Notes: generated from the sequence alone by a model not told the origin. Shown: positions 1 to 9,481, numbered from the stretch's first letter. The stretch: 64,000 bases of DNA from Belliella pelovolcani (GCF_900156785.1 NZ_FTOP01000005.1:186001-250000); one strand, 5' to 3'. Translations and numbers: made by a program.

Positions 1-2
1 CC

Positions 3-515
3 GAGAAAATCATGGAGTACTTCAAAGGATCTGCCAAAGCCCGAGTGGTCTTGGTAGCCTCAAACAAAACGGATGCTTTTGTACTACGAAGAGCCAGCAA
101 GTTTGGTGTTCCTACTTTTACTTTTTCTAAATCTGACTTGACAGCAGGAGTTTTGACTGAAAAACTTAAAGTGCTGCATGTCGATTTGGTAGTGCTTGCT
201 GGATTTTTGTTGAAGATTCCAGACAATTTGATCCAAGCTTTTCCCGAGCGGATTGTAAATATTCATCCTGCTTTGCTTCCTAAATATGGGGGTAAGGGGA
301 TGTATGGCATGCATGTGCATCAGGCCGTGAAAGATGCGGGAGATCAAGAAACTGGCATCACCATCCACTTAGTCAACGAGAATTATGACGAGGGCAAGAT
401 TATTTTTCAAGCCGCAGTAGCAGTAGCTTCGACGGATAGTCCTGAAGCAATTGCGCAAAAAGTCCATTCACTAGAGCATAAATACTTCCCAAATGTGATA
501 GAAAGCCTGCTTTAA
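3..515 (+). CDS. purN: Phosphoribosylglycinamide formyltransferase, 5'-truncated by window edge
   Basis: PurN transfers a formyl group from 10-formyl-THF to GAR in the cytosolic purine pathway. The frame is open to the window edge, so the first roughly 20 residues, including the N-terminal nucleotide-binding loop, lie upstream; the ATG at 12 is internal, since EYFKGS normally follows that loop. The catalytic Asn and His sit in VNIHPALLPKYGG (window residues about 79-91) and the catalytic Asp in NENYDEGKI. The C-terminal helix HSLEHKYFP is typical. The next gene is purH in the same direction, 113 bases on, with its own promoter-like element. The identification is secure; only the start is unseen. 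Confidence 0.95.
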   Translation, partial: EKIMEYFKGSAKARVVLVASNKTDAFVLRRASKFGVPTFTFSKSDLTAGVLTEKLKVLHVDLVVLAGFLLKIPDNLIQAFPERIVNIHPALLPKYGGKGMYGMHVHQAVKDAGDQETGITIHLVNENYDEGKIIFQAAVAVASTDSPEAIAQKVHSLEHKYFPNVIESLL

Positions 516-529
516 TCCCTTGGTTTTCC

Positions 530-537
530 TACCTTTG
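530..537 (+). promoter_or_regulatory. Putative -7 promoter element for purH
   Basis: TACCTTTG matches the Bacteroidota -7 consensus TAnnTTTG. It lies just after the purN stop and would start transcription near 543, giving a purH leader of about 85 nt. No good TTG is seen at the usual -33 distance. Confidence 0.45.
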
Positions 538-554
538 CAACTTGAAAAATTATT

Positions 555-614
555 CACCAAAATATAGCCACAGAAAGACAGCTAGTTCCTTGGTGTATTA
601 GCTTCTCTCGTGGC
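555..614 (+). promoter_or_regulatory. Structured 5' leader of purH, possible pseudoknot
   Basis: Three complementary pairs are visible. GCCAC (567-571) pairs with GTGGC (610-614). Nested inside it, AGCTA (580-584) pairs with TAGCT (599-603). The apical loop contains TTGGTG (590-595), complementary to CACCAA (555-560), which would cross the other stems as an H-type pseudoknot. Pairing is read from sequence; function is unknown. Confidence 0.35.
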
Positions 615-628
615 AGTCACAAAAAAAC

Positions 629-2155
629 ATGGCTACCAAAAAAATCCAATCAGCTTTAATTTCAGTCTTTTACAAGGACAATCTCGAATCGATCATTGCT
701 CAGCTCAAAGCGCAAGGCGTAACAATCTACTCTACAGGTGGAACCCAACAGTTTATTGAAGAGCAAGGAGCCGCAGTTGTTCCCGTGGAGGAATTGACTG
801 GTTATCCTTCTATCTTTGGAGGGAGAGTAAAGACTTTACATCCAAAAATTTTTGGTGGAATTCTTCATAGAAGAGACCATGAAGGGGATATTTCACAAGC
901 TAGAGAATTTGATATCCCTGCGATTGATTTAGTGATTGTTGATTTGTATCCATTTGAAGAGACTGTGGCATCTGGCGCTTCAGAGGCTGATGTGATTGAG
1001 AAAATTGATATTGGGGGCATTTCCTTGATCAGGGCAGCAGCCAAGAACTTCAAGGATGTAGTGATCATCGCATCCAAGGATCAATATGGAGAGTTGGAGG
1101 AGAGGTTGAAATCACAAGATGGCGCGACTACCCTGGAAGATAGAAGATATTTTGCTGCACAGGCCTTCCAAGTATCTTCCAATTATGATACCCATATTTT
1201 CAATTACTTCAATCAGACAGCAAATATCCCAGCATTGAAGGTGTCTGAAAACAAAGCCAAGGCCTTGAGGTATGGTGAAAACCCTCATCAGGCGGCTCAT
1301 TTCTACGGAGATCTTGAGGCGCTTTTTGATCAATTGAATGGGAAAGAGCTTTCGTACAATAATTTGGTGGATGTAGATGCAGCAGTAGCCCTAATTGCTG
1401 AATTCAAAGGAGAGACAGCATTTGCGATCTTGAAGCATACCAATGCTTGTGGAGTAGCGATCGCTTCAAGTGTAAAGGAGGCATACCAAAAGGCCTTTGA
1501 AGCAGATACGACTTCTGCATTTGGAGGTGTATTGGTCACCAATCAAAACGTAGATTTGGCTGCTGCTGAGGAGATGAACAGTCTGTTCTTTGAAGTATTG
1601 ATAGCGCCATCTTTTGATGCCGATGCGCTAGATTTATTGAAGGGAAAGAAAAACAGGATCCTCTTGAAGCAAAAAATGGATCTTCCTGGTACCAAGCAGA
1701 TCAAAACTTTGCTCAATGGCATCATTGAGCAAGACAAGGATTTGCAAACCGAATCAAAAGCGGACTTTAAGGTAGCCACCAAAGTTGCACCTTCTGAGAT
1801 GGAAATGGATGCTTTGGTTTTTGCAGCCAAGGTGTGCAAGCATACCAAATCTAATACGATCATATTGAGTAATAGCAATCAATTGTTTGCTTCGGGTGTG
1901 GGACAGACTTCAAGGGTTGATGCTTTGAGACAAGCGATAGAAAAAGCAAAGTCTTTTGGTTTTGACTTAAAAGGAGCTGTAATGGCTTCGGATGCGTTTT
2001 TCCCTTTTCCTGACTGTGTAGAGATTGCTTCAAAAGAGGGCATTACCGCGGTGGTTCAGCCTGGAGGATCTATCAAGGATCAAGATTCTATAGACTTCTG
2101 TGATGCAAATGGGATGAGTATGGTGATGACAGGTGTGAGGCACTTCAAGCATTGA
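629..2155 (+). CDS. purH: Bifunctional AICAR transformylase / IMP cyclohydrolase
   Basis: PurH catalyses the last two steps of IMP synthesis. At 508 residues it has the full family length. The N-terminal MGS-like cyclohydrolase domain (about residues 1-195) shows STGGTQQFIEE and GGRVKTLHPKIFGGIL. The transformylase domain follows, with KALRYGENPHQAA, the catalytic Lys-His in LKHTNACGVA, and near the end SDAFFPFPD and QPGGSIKD. The ATG after an A-rich stretch fits the standard N-terminus ATKKIQSALISV. It is probably transcribed from its own promoter after purN and ends at a strong hairpin terminator. Confidence 0.98.
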   Translation: MATKKIQSALISVFYKDNLESIIAQLKAQGVTIYSTGGTQQFIEEQGAAVVPVEELTGYPSIFGGRVKTLHPKIFGGILHRRDHEGDISQAREFDIPAIDLVIVDLYPFEETVASGASEADVIEKIDIGGISLIRAAAKNFKDVVIIASKDQYGELEERLKSQDGATTLEDRRYFAAQAFQVSSNYDTHIFNYFNQTANIPALKVSENKAKALRYGENPHQAAHFYGDLEALFDQLNGKELSYNNLVDVDAAVALIAEFKGETAFAILKHTNACGVAIASSVKEAYQKAFEADTTSAFGGVLVTNQNVDLAAAEEMNSLFFEVLIAPSFDADALDLLKGKKNRILLKQKMDLPGTKQIKTLLNGIIEQDKDLQTESKADFKVATKVAPSEMEMDALVFAAKVCKHTKSNTIILSNSNQLFASGVGQTSRVDALRQAIEKAKSFGFDLKGAVMASDAFFPFPDCVEIASKEGITAVVQPGGSIKDQDSIDFCDANGMSMVMTGVRHFKH

Positions 2156-2174
2156 TTGAGTAGAAATGAAATGT

Positions 2175-2216
2175 AAAAAAAGAGGCCTGACAAATTGATG
2201 TACAGGCCTCTTTTTT
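2175..2216 (+). terminator. Rho-independent terminator after purH
   Basis: The arms AAAAAAGAGGCCTG and CAGGCCTCTTTTTT are inverted around a loop of about 14 nt and run into a T tract. It lies 20 bases after the purH stop. Confidence 0.9.
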
Positions 2217-2447
2217 GCTCAAATTCTTATACTTTAGGCTTGCTACGCACATTTATTACAAAAGTGAACTTGATAATATTACGAAAGATGAAATAACTAA
2301 TTTACTTATTGAGTTATGCTTAAAATAAATCTACATTATTGCGCCTTAATTTTTTCACTTCATAAATTCTAAAAGCTAATTTGCAAACTTATCCTTTACT
2401 TTGTGATGTTAAGTGCTTAAATCTGCACAATGACTAATATTTAAACT

Positions 2448-3944
2448 ATGGCACATCATTCTAAATTGAAAATATATAATACCCTTTCCAGACAGAAAGA
2501 AATTTTTGAACCGATCAATGCGCCCTTTGTAGGGATGTATGTATGTGGTCCTACTGTGTATGGAGATGCACATTTGGGTCATGGAAGGCCTGCGATTACA
2601 TTTGATACAGTTTATCGCTACTTGAGTCACTTAGGTTATAAAGTACGATATGTCAGGAATATCACTGATGTGGGGCACTTGCAAGGTGACGCAGATGAAG
2701 GGGAAGACAAAATCGCCAAAAAAGCCAAGCTTGAGCAGCTTGAGCCCATGGAAGTAGCTCAGCAATACACGGATACTTACCACAGAGATATGCAGGCCTT
2801 GAATACCATCAAGCCGAGCATCGAGCCAAGAGCTACGGGACATATTCCAGAGCAGATAGCATTAGTGCAGGGGATTCTGGAAGAAGGTTTGGCTTACGAA
2901 GTCAATGGTTCAGTTTATTTTGATGTGTTGAAATACAACGAGACTCAGCAGTATGGGAAACTATCGGGCAGGGTATTAGAAGAGTTAGTGTCTGGGAGCA
3001 GAGAATTAGACGGACAGTCTGAGAAAAGGAATGCCGTAGATTTTGCACTTTGGAAAAATGCTGCTCCAGAGCATCTGATGAAGTGGGAATCTCCTTGGGG
3101 TATGGGCTTTCCTGGATGGCACCTTGAATGTACCGCGATGAGTTCTAAGTACCTTGGAAAGCATTTTGATATTCACGGTGGAGGGATGGACTTGATGTTT
3201 CCTCACCATGAATGTGAAATTGCCCAAGGAAATGCTTGCAACCATCAGGATCCAGCCAAATACTGGATGCACAACAATATGATCACGATCAATGGCCAGA
3301 AGATGGGGAAGTCGCTGGGTAATTTCATAACACTTCAGGAGTTATTCACAGGGAAGCACAGCTTGTTAGAGCAGGCTTACAGTCCGATGACCATCAGGTA
3401 TTTTATCCTGACAGCACATTACAGATCCACTTTGGACTTCTCCAATGATGCCTTGAAAGCTGCTCAGAAGGGCTACAAGAAAATCATCAATGGACTCAAG
3501 ATTGCCAAAAAACTAGAATTTGTATCAGATGTGACTGAAGTACTTGATGAAAAGCAAATTCAACAGGTGGAGCAGATCATTACCAATGCATACCGAGCTA
3601 TGGATGATGATTTCAATACGGCACAAGCGATAGGGCATTTATTCAACCTCTTGAAAAAAATAAACTCAATTTATACGGGACAACTCAAAGCTGCTCAGTT
3701 TGGTCAAGAAGTGTTTGAAAAGATGATCGAGACCTTTGTTACTTTCGTGGAGGAAATCCTAGGCTTGGAAGAAGAGAAACCAGATCACCAGGAAGGACTT
3801 TTGGATGTATTGTTGAAGCTTTATGCTGAAGCAAAGTTGGCGCGAGATTACAATAAAGTGGATGAGATTAGGAATTCACTCAAAGGACTAGGAATAATTG
3901 TCAAGGATATGAAAGACAAAATTGATTGGGCTTATGAAGAATAA
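2448..3944 (+). CDS. cysS: Cysteinyl-tRNA synthetase
   Basis: CysRS charges tRNA-Cys in the cytosol. The class I signatures are present: [15 protein letters not shown] carries the HIGH-like motif (HLGH) near residue 40 and [11 protein letters not shown] is the KMSKS loop near residue 284. Zinc-site residues are visible as the early Cys before GPTVYG, the Cys in [10 protein letters not shown], and HHECEIAQ. Its 498 residues are normal for the family. The start [18 protein letters not shown] is conventional. Its last 11 bases overlap the M28 peptidase gene, suggesting coupled translation. The 290 bases before it hold the purH terminator and AT-rich DNA with no clear promoter match. Confidence 0.98.
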   Translation: MAHHSKLKIYNTLSRQKEIFEPINAPFVGMYVCGPTVYGDAHLGHGRPAITFDTVYRYLSHLGYKVRYVRNITDVGHLQGDADEGEDKIAKKAKLEQLEPMEVAQQYTDTYHRDMQALNTIKPSIEPRATGHIPEQIALVQGILEEGLAYEVNGSVYFDVLKYNETQQYGKLSGRVLEELVSGSRELDGQSEKRNAVDFALWKNAAPEHLMKWESPWGMGFPGWHLECTAMSSKYLGKHFDIHGGGMDLMFPHHECEIAQGNACNHQDPAKYWMHNNMITINGQKMGKSLGNFITLQELFTGKHSLLEQAYSPMTIRYFILTAHYRSTLDFSNDALKAAQKGYKKIINGLKIAKKLEFVSDVTEVLDEKQIQQVEQIITNAYRAMDDDFNTAQAIGHLFNLLKKINSIYTGQLKAAQFGQEVFEKMIETFVTFVEEILGLEEEKPDHQEGLLDVLLKLYAEAKLARDYNKVDEIRNSLKGLGIIVKDMKDKIDWAYEE

Positions 3945-4911
3945 ATTATTGATCATAGTTTTTTTGATCTGCGCTGCCGCATCTTGTGACTCTGGGAATT
4001 CCTCTGAGCAAGTAACTGATATTACTTATAAGTCTGTGCCTGAATTCAATGCGGACTCTGCTTATGCATTTATCCAGCAGCAAGTTGATTTTGGTCCTCG
4101 TGTTCCGATGACGGAGGGTCATAGCTTGACTAGAGATTGGATTATTGACAAGTTTGAGGAGTTTGGTTTGACTGTGCAGAGACAGGATTTTCAAGCGAAG
4201 ACCTACGACGGCTTGACTTGGGATCTGACTAACATCATAGCCTCCTACAAGCCAGAAGCAAAGAAAAGAATTATGATTTCTGCGCATTGGGATACGAGGA
4301 GAATAGCTGACAAGGATACTGAGCGCATAGACGAGCCAATAGATGGGGCTAATGACGGAGGCTCTGGTGTAGGGGTAGCTTTAGAATTGGCTAGAATTAT
4401 TGCTACTTCTGAATTGAAGCCTGATGTAGGTGTGGATTTTATTCTTTTCGATGGAGAAGATGATGGTGAACCAGAGACTGCATACAGTAGAAATAATACT
4501 CAAGTTTGGTGGTGTCATGGATCACAGTACTGGTCCAAAAACCCACACGAAAAAGGCTATAATGCTTATTTTGGTATTTTGTTGGATATGGTGGGAGCCA
4601 AAGGAGCCAGATTTTACCGAGAGGGATATTCGATGTATTATGCCAAAAACATTGTCAATAAGGTATGGAACTATGGGATTGAGTTGGGCTTTTCTGATCA
4701 TTTTATTTTGAAAGATGCTGGAGAAATCACAGATGATCACTACTTTGTGAATAGAGATGCAAAGATTCCTATGATTGACATCATTGAATTTTCACCTCAG
4801 ACAGGTTTTGGGCGCTATCATCATACCCATGATGATAATATGGATATCATTGACCCACGTACATTGAAGGCTGTGGGACAGACAGTACTTTTCACAATTT
4901 ATCAAGAATAG
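3934..4911 (+). CDS. M28-family peptidase / glutaminyl-cyclase-like lipoprotein
   Basis: This 325-residue zinc enzyme resembles glutaminyl-peptide cyclotransferases and M28 aminopeptidases. I chose the ATG at 3934 because it begins a clean lipoprotein signal ([18 protein letters not shown], lipobox AASC); the upstream ATG at 3922 would prefix four extra residues. Probable metal-site residues are visible in order: the His/Asp of SAHWDTRR (about residue 117), Asp in GANDGGSG, the Glu of LFDGEDDGE, and the His of RYHHTHDDN. It is likely anchored to a membrane facing the periplasm. It overlaps cysS by 11 bases. Whether it acts as a cyclase or an aminopeptidase cannot be decided from sequence alone. 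Confidence 0.9.
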   Translation: MKNKLLIIVFLICAAASCDSGNSSEQVTDITYKSVPEFNADSAYAFIQQQVDFGPRVPMTEGHSLTRDWIIDKFEEFGLTVQRQDFQAKTYDGLTWDLTNIIASYKPEAKKRIMISAHWDTRRIADKDTERIDEPIDGANDGGSGVGVALELARIIATSELKPDVGVDFILFDGEDDGEPETAYSRNNTQVWWCHGSQYWSKNPHEKGYNAYFGILLDMVGAKGARFYREGYSMYYAKNIVNKVWNYGIELGFSDHFILKDAGEITDDHYFVNRDAKIPMIDIIEFSPQTGFGRYHHTHDDNMDIIDPRTLKAVGQTVLFTIYQE

Positions 4912-4929
4912 AGCACTAACAACAAGTTT

Positions 4930-5955
4930 ATGAAAAGAGGCCATCAAGTGACCATGAAGGAGATTGCAAAGAAGCTGGGATTGTCAGTTTCTACAGTTTC
5001 CCGTGCTTTGAAAGATTCACCAGAGCTACATCCTGAGACCAAGCTCAAAGTGGTAGAAATGGCCAAAAGCATGAACTATCAACCCAATCTATTGGCTCAG
5101 TCCCTGCGGATCAGTAGAAGTAAAGTGCTTGGAGTGATTGTACCGGAGTTGACTTCACATTTTTTCTCTAGCAATATCTCAGGCATTCAAGACACAGCTT
5201 ACAAGCGTGGGTATAATGTCATGATTTGTCAATCAAACGAGTCTTATGTACAGGAAATTTCCAACATCAAAATCTTGGTTGCCTCACAGGTGGATGGTCT
5301 TTTGATTTCATTGAGCAGGGAGACAAAAAATTACCAGCATTTACAAGACCTATATGATAGAGGTATTCCTTTTATCATGTTTGATCGTGTGACTGAAGAA
5401 ATCCCTGTTTCTAGAGTCACTGTAGATGATGCCAATGGAGCCTATCAAGTGACCAAGCATTTATTGGAGCAAGGTTGTAAGAAAGTAGCCTTCATTTCAG
5501 GTCCTCAAGATCTATATATTAGCAAAAAAAGAAAAGAAGGTTATCTCAAAGCTTTGGTGGAGTTTGGGATAACTGAGGCGGAGAGTAGGGTTTACATATC
5601 CGATCTCAAGGAAGAGACAAATAAACAAATAGCCAAGCAAATATTAGAAGAAGCCGATAGAGCAGATGCCATATTTGCTATGATTGATCCATTGGCCATA
5701 GACGTGATGCTGGTGCTCAAGGAGCATGGGGTCAGAATTCCAGAAGATATCGCATTGGCTGGTTTTACTAATAATCCGACGTCTTCCGTCGTAGAGCCCT
5801 CGCTGACCACGGTTGTACAACCGGGCTATGAAATGGGTAAAATAGCAGCCAACCATCTTTTAGATCAGTTGGATGAAATTGCCTCTGATGATCCTCAATC
5901 CTTCATTTTGGATACCACTTTGATCGCAAGGAATTCAACTCTTAAGAAGAAGTAG
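4930..5955 (+). CDS. LacI-family transcriptional regulator
   Basis: A 341-residue LacI/GalR repressor. The N-terminal helix-turn-helix reads MKEIAKKLGLSVSTVSRALK (about residues 9-28), followed by the hinge region MNYQPNLLAQSLR. The rest is a periplasmic-binding-protein-like sugar domain (SKVLGVIVPELTSHFFSSNI onward; PQDLYISKKRKEGY; LAGFTNNP; TTVVQPGYEMG). It lies directly upstream of galM and galK in the same direction, so galactose or a galactoside is the likely effector and the downstream pair the likely target. It begins 18 bases after the peptidase gene, so may be co-transcribed with it. Confidence 0.93.
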   Translation: MKRGHQVTMKEIAKKLGLSVSTVSRALKDSPELHPETKLKVVEMAKSMNYQPNLLAQSLRISRSKVLGVIVPELTSHFFSSNISGIQDTAYKRGYNVMICQSNESYVQEISNIKILVASQVDGLLISLSRETKNYQHLQDLYDRGIPFIMFDRVTEEIPVSRVTVDDANGAYQVTKHLLEQGCKKVAFISGPQDLYISKKRKEGYLKALVEFGITEAESRVYISDLKEETNKQIAKQILEEADRADAIFAMIDPLAIDVMLVLKEHGVRIPEDIALAGFTNNPTSSVVEPSLTTVVQPGYEMGKIAANHLLDQLDEIASDDPQSFILDTTLIARNSTLKKK

Positions 5956-6044
5956 AAATCAATTGCTAGGGCAAATCGACTGAAAATCAAACTTTTTCCC
6001 TCTTATCTTTACAATTAATGGGTTATTTGGCTTTCAAGTTTTAT

Positions 6045-6058
6045 TTTTAGCGCTCAAA
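6045..6058. promoter_or_regulatory. Possible LacI-type operator before galM
   Basis: TTTTAGCGCTCAAA is a near-perfect 14-base palindrome (6 of 7 positions) centred on GCGC, as LacI-family operators often have a central CG. It lies 15 bases before galM, just downstream of the LacI-type gene. The link is inferred. Confidence 0.3.
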
Positions 6059-6072
6059 CCTATACCATTTGT

Positions 6073-7146
6073 ATGATTTCAGAATGCCAGATGCATATTG
6101 CTTCTTTTGGTCAGACACCAGAGGGACAAGTGATTCAGATTTTTACTTTAGAAATACCAGGAGTGATTAAAGCCTCAATCATGACCCTAGGGGCAACTTT
6201 GACTGAACTGCATGTTCCGGACAGGTTTGGAAAGATGGAAGATGTAGTATTGGGCTTTGATTCACTTGAGGGTTATTTACAAGATGCCTATCAGCAAGAA
6301 TACTGCTACTTGGGAGCTACCATTGGAAGAGTAGCTGGTCGGACTAATGGCAATCGATTTGAAATCGAAGGCAGACTTTATCAGCTACCAGAAAATCAAG
6401 GAGACGTTCATCTTCATGGGGGAGTGTCAGGATGGGACAGGAAGCTTTGGGTTGGGAAACCATTTCAATCGGAAAATGAAATTGGAGTTGATTTTTCTCT
6501 ATTTAGTCCAAATGGCGAAGAGGGGTATCCTGGCAATATCCATGTCTCTGTGAGATATGCGGTCAATTTGGAAGGAGAGTTAAAAATCAGTTATGAAGCC
6601 ACTACTGATCATGCTACCATCATCAATCCTACCAATCATAGTTATTTCAATCTCAGTGGAGATCACAGTGAGACCATTTTCGACCATGAATTGACTATCC
6701 CGGCTGAGCATTATTTGCCCATTGATGGTAGTTGCTTTCCTTTGGAAGAGCTAAAAAATGTAAGTGGTAGCCCTTTTGATTTCAGAAAATCAAGAAAAAT
6801 AGGAGTTGCACTAGCAGAAAATCATCCACAGTTGAAAAATGGAAATGGTATTGACCACGCCTTTAAGCTCAATACAAGTAATCCTGAAATAATATTGTAT
6901 CATCCCAAGTCTGGGAGAAGAATGACTTGTATAACCACAGCACCAGCAGTTCAAGTATATACTTCTAATCACTTTAAAGGGACTTACCCAGGGAAATCCA
7001 ATTCATACTACAAGCAGCATGCAGCAATTTGCCTAGAAACTCAAGGATTCCCTAATGCAGCGAATCGTCCTGATTTCCCAACAATCAGATTGAATCCTAA
7101 TGAAACTTTTGAATCACAAACCATTTTCAAGTTTACCATACAATAG
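6073..7146 (+). CDS. galM: Aldose 1-epimerase (mutarotase)
   Basis: GalM interconverts the alpha and beta anomers of galactose before phosphorylation. The 357-residue protein carries the family landmarks: LGATIGRVAGRTNGNRF, VHLHGG, the catalytic His in NPTNHSYFNLSG, and the catalytic Glu near the end in AICLETQGFPNAAN. No signal peptide is seen, so it is probably cytosolic. The start may be the Met at 6073 or the one at residue 7 (MHIASFGQ). It is separated from galK by two bases, so the two are surely co-transcribed. A LacI-type regulator lies immediately upstream. Confidence 0.95.
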   Translation: MISECQMHIASFGQTPEGQVIQIFTLEIPGVIKASIMTLGATLTELHVPDRFGKMEDVVLGFDSLEGYLQDAYQQEYCYLGATIGRVAGRTNGNRFEIEGRLYQLPENQGDVHLHGGVSGWDRKLWVGKPFQSENEIGVDFSLFSPNGEEGYPGNIHVSVRYAVNLEGELKISYEATTDHATIINPTNHSYFNLSGDHSETIFDHELTIPAEHYLPIDGSCFPLEELKNVSGSPFDFRKSRKIGVALAENHPQLKNGNGIDHAFKLNTSNPEIILYHPKSGRRMTCITTAPAVQVYTSNHFKGTYPGKSNSYYKQHAAICLETQGFPNAANRPDFPTIRLNPNETFESQTIFKFTIQ

Positions 7147-7148
7147 TC

Positions 7149-8291
7149 ATGTACCAAGAGATTAAAAATATATTTCAAGCCCATTTTGCTCAAGAACCCC
7201 TTCTTGTATATTCTCCAGGTAGAATCAATCTAATAGGGGAGCATACTGATTATAATGGAGGATTTGTACTTCCGGCTGCTATTGATAAGAAGATGGTTGT
7301 CGCTATAGCAGAAAATGGATTAAAAACCTGTAGGCTATACTCAGTAGATTTCAAGGAAGAGTTTGCTTTTGAAATTGATTCATTTTCTCCCAAGCCAAGT
7401 CATTGGGCTACTTATATCATGGGTGTAGTAGCCCAATTGCAGGAGGCAGGCTATCCTGTGAGGGGTTTTGATATGGTTTTTGGTGGAGATATACCTGTAG
7501 GAGCCGGCTTATCATCTTCTGCGGCTTTAGAGTGTGCGGTTGGTTATGGCTTGTCCGCACTTTTTGACTTTGAAATACCTAGAATTTCATTGGTTCATTA
7601 TGCACAAAAAGCCGAGCATACCTTTGCTGGTGTTCAATGTGGGATCATGGATCAGTTTGCCTCTGTCATGGGTAAGAAGGATTATGCTATCAGGTTGGAT
7701 TGTAGGACGTTGAAGTTTGAGTATTTCCCGATTGATCTTGGAGACTATCAATTGATGCTAATCGATACGAAGGTGAAGCATAGTCTTTCGGAAAGTGCCT
7801 ACAACACCCGTAGAGAAGAATGCGAGGCAGGAGTAAAAGCCGCCCAAAAGATCGATTCAGCCGTGAGAGATTTAAGAGATGTTTCTTTAGAGCTTTTAGA
7901 GCGCTTAGAAGTAAGTGATGTCGTCAAAACCAGATGTAAGTACGTGATCGAAGAAAATCAACGGGTATTAGATGCTTGCGAGGCACTTTCTAAAGGAGAT
8001 CTAGAAACTTTTGGAAAAAGTGTATTTGCATCCCATCAAGGGTTGAGTCAAGAATATGAAGTGAGTTGTAAGGAACTTGATTTTTTGGTGGACTATGCCA
8101 AAAATGAATCGGAGATTTTAGGAGCAAGGATGATGGGCGGGGGATTTGGTGGATGTACCATCAATATTGTCAATAAGGCTCATGTAGATAGAATCAAAAA
8201 AGAGGTAAGACAACAGTACCAAGCCTTATTCGGTAGAAATCCTGAATTCTATTTGGTTTCACCAGAGGAAGGGTCTGGAAGAATAGGGTAG
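7149..8291 (+). CDS. galK: Galactokinase
   Basis: GalK phosphorylates alpha-galactose at C1 with ATP. All three GHMP-kinase motifs are visible: the galactose signature GRINLIGEHTDYNGGFVLP (about residues 25-43), the phosphate loop PVGAGLSSSAAL, and the C-terminal GGGFGGCTINIV. Length 380 is normal. The gene starts two bases after galM. No galT (uridylyltransferase) lies in the window, so the rest of the Leloir pathway must be elsewhere. It converges on the next, minus-strand gene with only seven bases between the stops and no hairpin. Confidence 0.97.
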   Translation: MYQEIKNIFQAHFAQEPLLVYSPGRINLIGEHTDYNGGFVLPAAIDKKMVVAIAENGLKTCRLYSVDFKEEFAFEIDSFSPKPSHWATYIMGVVAQLQEAGYPVRGFDMVFGGDIPVGAGLSSSAALECAVGYGLSALFDFEIPRISLVHYAQKAEHTFAGVQCGIMDQFASVMGKKDYAIRLDCRTLKFEYFPIDLGDYQLMLIDTKVKHSLSESAYNTRREECEAGVKAAQKIDSAVRDLRDVSLELLERLEVSDVVKTRCKYVIEENQRVLDACEALSKGDLETFGKSVFASHQGLSQEYEVSCKELDFLVDYAKNESEILGARMMGGGFGGCTINIVNKAHVDRIKKEVRQQYQALFGRNPEFYLVSPEEGSGRIG

Positions 8292-8298
8292 GAGAAGG

Positions 8299-8883
8299 TT
8301 AGAATAATCTAAACCCTGCAGAGAGGACCAATTGAGTTTGCCTTTGATCTGTCTGGAATCCTGCGACGCTACCAGCTATTCTATTGAGAGAGCTTTCGTA
8401 CTTGGCATCTAAGATTAGATTGCCAAGATCTAGGCCAATACCTGCTTGATAACCTATCGTTGAGTTTCTATATTCTATGTTTTGGGTTGCAGCAATAGGG
8501 TTTTCTCCAAAAGACTGATCTAGCAAAATGCTTGCGATTGGACCTGCTTGTACTCTGAAAAACTTAGCCAATTTAAAGCCAACCATCATCGGGATGTCCA
8601 GTCTGTTGAAATTTGTTTCTATGGTTGCGTTGTTGTTTTCGTCCACAATAAAACCTCCTGTATTGGTATAAAGAAATTCTGGTTGCACGAAAATAGATGC
8701 TCCACCCATTCGGACAAATGCTCCAATGTGGTAGCCCATTTTGTCCTCGCCTGATGCAAAACCATCACCGTTGACTTTGATATTGGCTTGAGATACGCCA
8801 AATTTTGGTCCAATAGAAAAATCTTGTGCCTTCAAGGTGGAAATCATCAGGAAAGAGAAAAGCAGAAGCAGGATATTTTTCAT
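8299..8883 (-). CDS. Outer-membrane beta-barrel protein (PorT/OmpW-like size)
   Basis: A 194-residue protein with a signal peptide (MKNILLLLFSFLMISTLKAQ, cleaved after KAQ) followed by alternating amphipathic strands: GPKFGVSQANIKV, YHIGAFVRMGG, IFVQPEFLYTN, DIPMMVGFKLAKFFRVQAGP, and a final LVLSAGFRLF ending in Phe as barrels do. It matches the generic porin-family beta-barrel found in many copies in Bacteroidota; its cargo or role cannot be read from sequence. It is downstream of the response-regulator gene but separated from it by a terminator hairpin, so is probably transcribed alone. Confidence 0.8.
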   Translation of the reverse strand: MKNILLLLFSFLMISTLKAQDFSIGPKFGVSQANIKVNGDGFASGEDKMGYHIGAFVRMGGASIFVQPEFLYTNTGGFIVDENNNATIETNFNRLDIPMMVGFKLAKFFRVQAGPIASILLDQSFGENPIAATQNIEYRNSTIGYQAGIGLDLGNLILDAKYESSLNRIAGSVAGFQTDQRQTQLVLSAGFRLF

Positions 8884-8959
8884 TTCAATTTGGGTTTGGG
8901 TGTGTGAATTAACAAAAACCTCAAGTTATCTCAAAGTTTCCAAGATACTAACGAAAGAA

Positions 8960-8991
8960 AAAGCCTCAATTGTTTTTCAATTGAGGCTTTT
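8960..8991 (-). terminator. Terminator hairpin overlapping the regulator's stop codon
   Basis: AAAGCCTCAATTG and CAATTGAGGCTTT form a 13-bp stem around TTTTT. The last three codons and the TGA of the receiver-domain gene lie inside it, and T-rich DNA follows on the minus strand. Confidence 0.8.
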
Positions 8992-9348
8992 GTTTACAAA
9001 TCTATGGGCTATATCATATAATTCATAGAAATCCATTGGCTTTGGCAATAGTCTGTCAAATGCTACAGTGCTTATTCCTCGAAAATAATCAATGTCGCCA
9101 GCTGTAAAACCTATGATTGGGATCCTAGAGGTTTTATCATTCAGTTTGATTTCAGCGAGCAATTGAATTCCGTCCATTTCAGGCATCATGATATCAGTAA
9201 TCACGATATTGAAATCACTCTCATCATTGAGTAGTTGCATGGCTTCACAGCCATTTTGAGCAGTTTTGACGGTATTATTTTCTTTCTCGAAAAGCTTCTG
9301 AAGTATCAGTCTATTGATAGCATCATCATCTACTACAAGAACTTTCAT
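8977..9348 (-). CDS. Single-domain response regulator (CheY-like)
   Basis: A 123-residue receiver domain with no output domain. Catalytic residues are all present: acidic pocket VDDDA (7-9), phospho-acceptor Asp52 in VITDIMMPEMDG, Thr82 in GFTAG, and Lys103 in LPKPMD. It could act by protein-protein contact or as a phosphorelay intermediate. No histidine kinase is adjacent, so it is an orphan. The gene is alone between two terminators: the NSS terminator upstream and its own hairpin, which overlaps the stop codon. Confidence 0.93.
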   Translation of the reverse strand: MKVLVVDDDAINRLILQKLFEKENNTVKTAQNGCEAMQLLNDESDFNIVITDIMMPEMDGIQLLAEIKLNDKTSRIPIIGFTAGDIDYFRGISTVAFDRLLPKPMDFYELYDIAHRFVNKSLN

Positions 9349-9422
9349 ATGTTAGGTCAGGGTGAACGCTACCAATATCAGAAAAAATAATTTAAAAAAC
9401 ATAAAAGTATATATAAAAATAA

Positions 9423-9460
9423 AAAAAAGGTTTTCGGTCTGATGACCAAAAACCTTTTTT
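9423..9460 (-). terminator. Terminator after the NSS transporter gene
   Basis: AAAAAAGGTTTT-C-GGTC and GACC-A-AAAACCTTTTTT are inverted around TGAT, with a long T run on the minus strand. It lies 22 bases past the transporter stop and closes the long minus-strand gene run. Confidence 0.88.
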
Positions 9461-9481
9461 AAAGATTTAAAACCTTAATTA

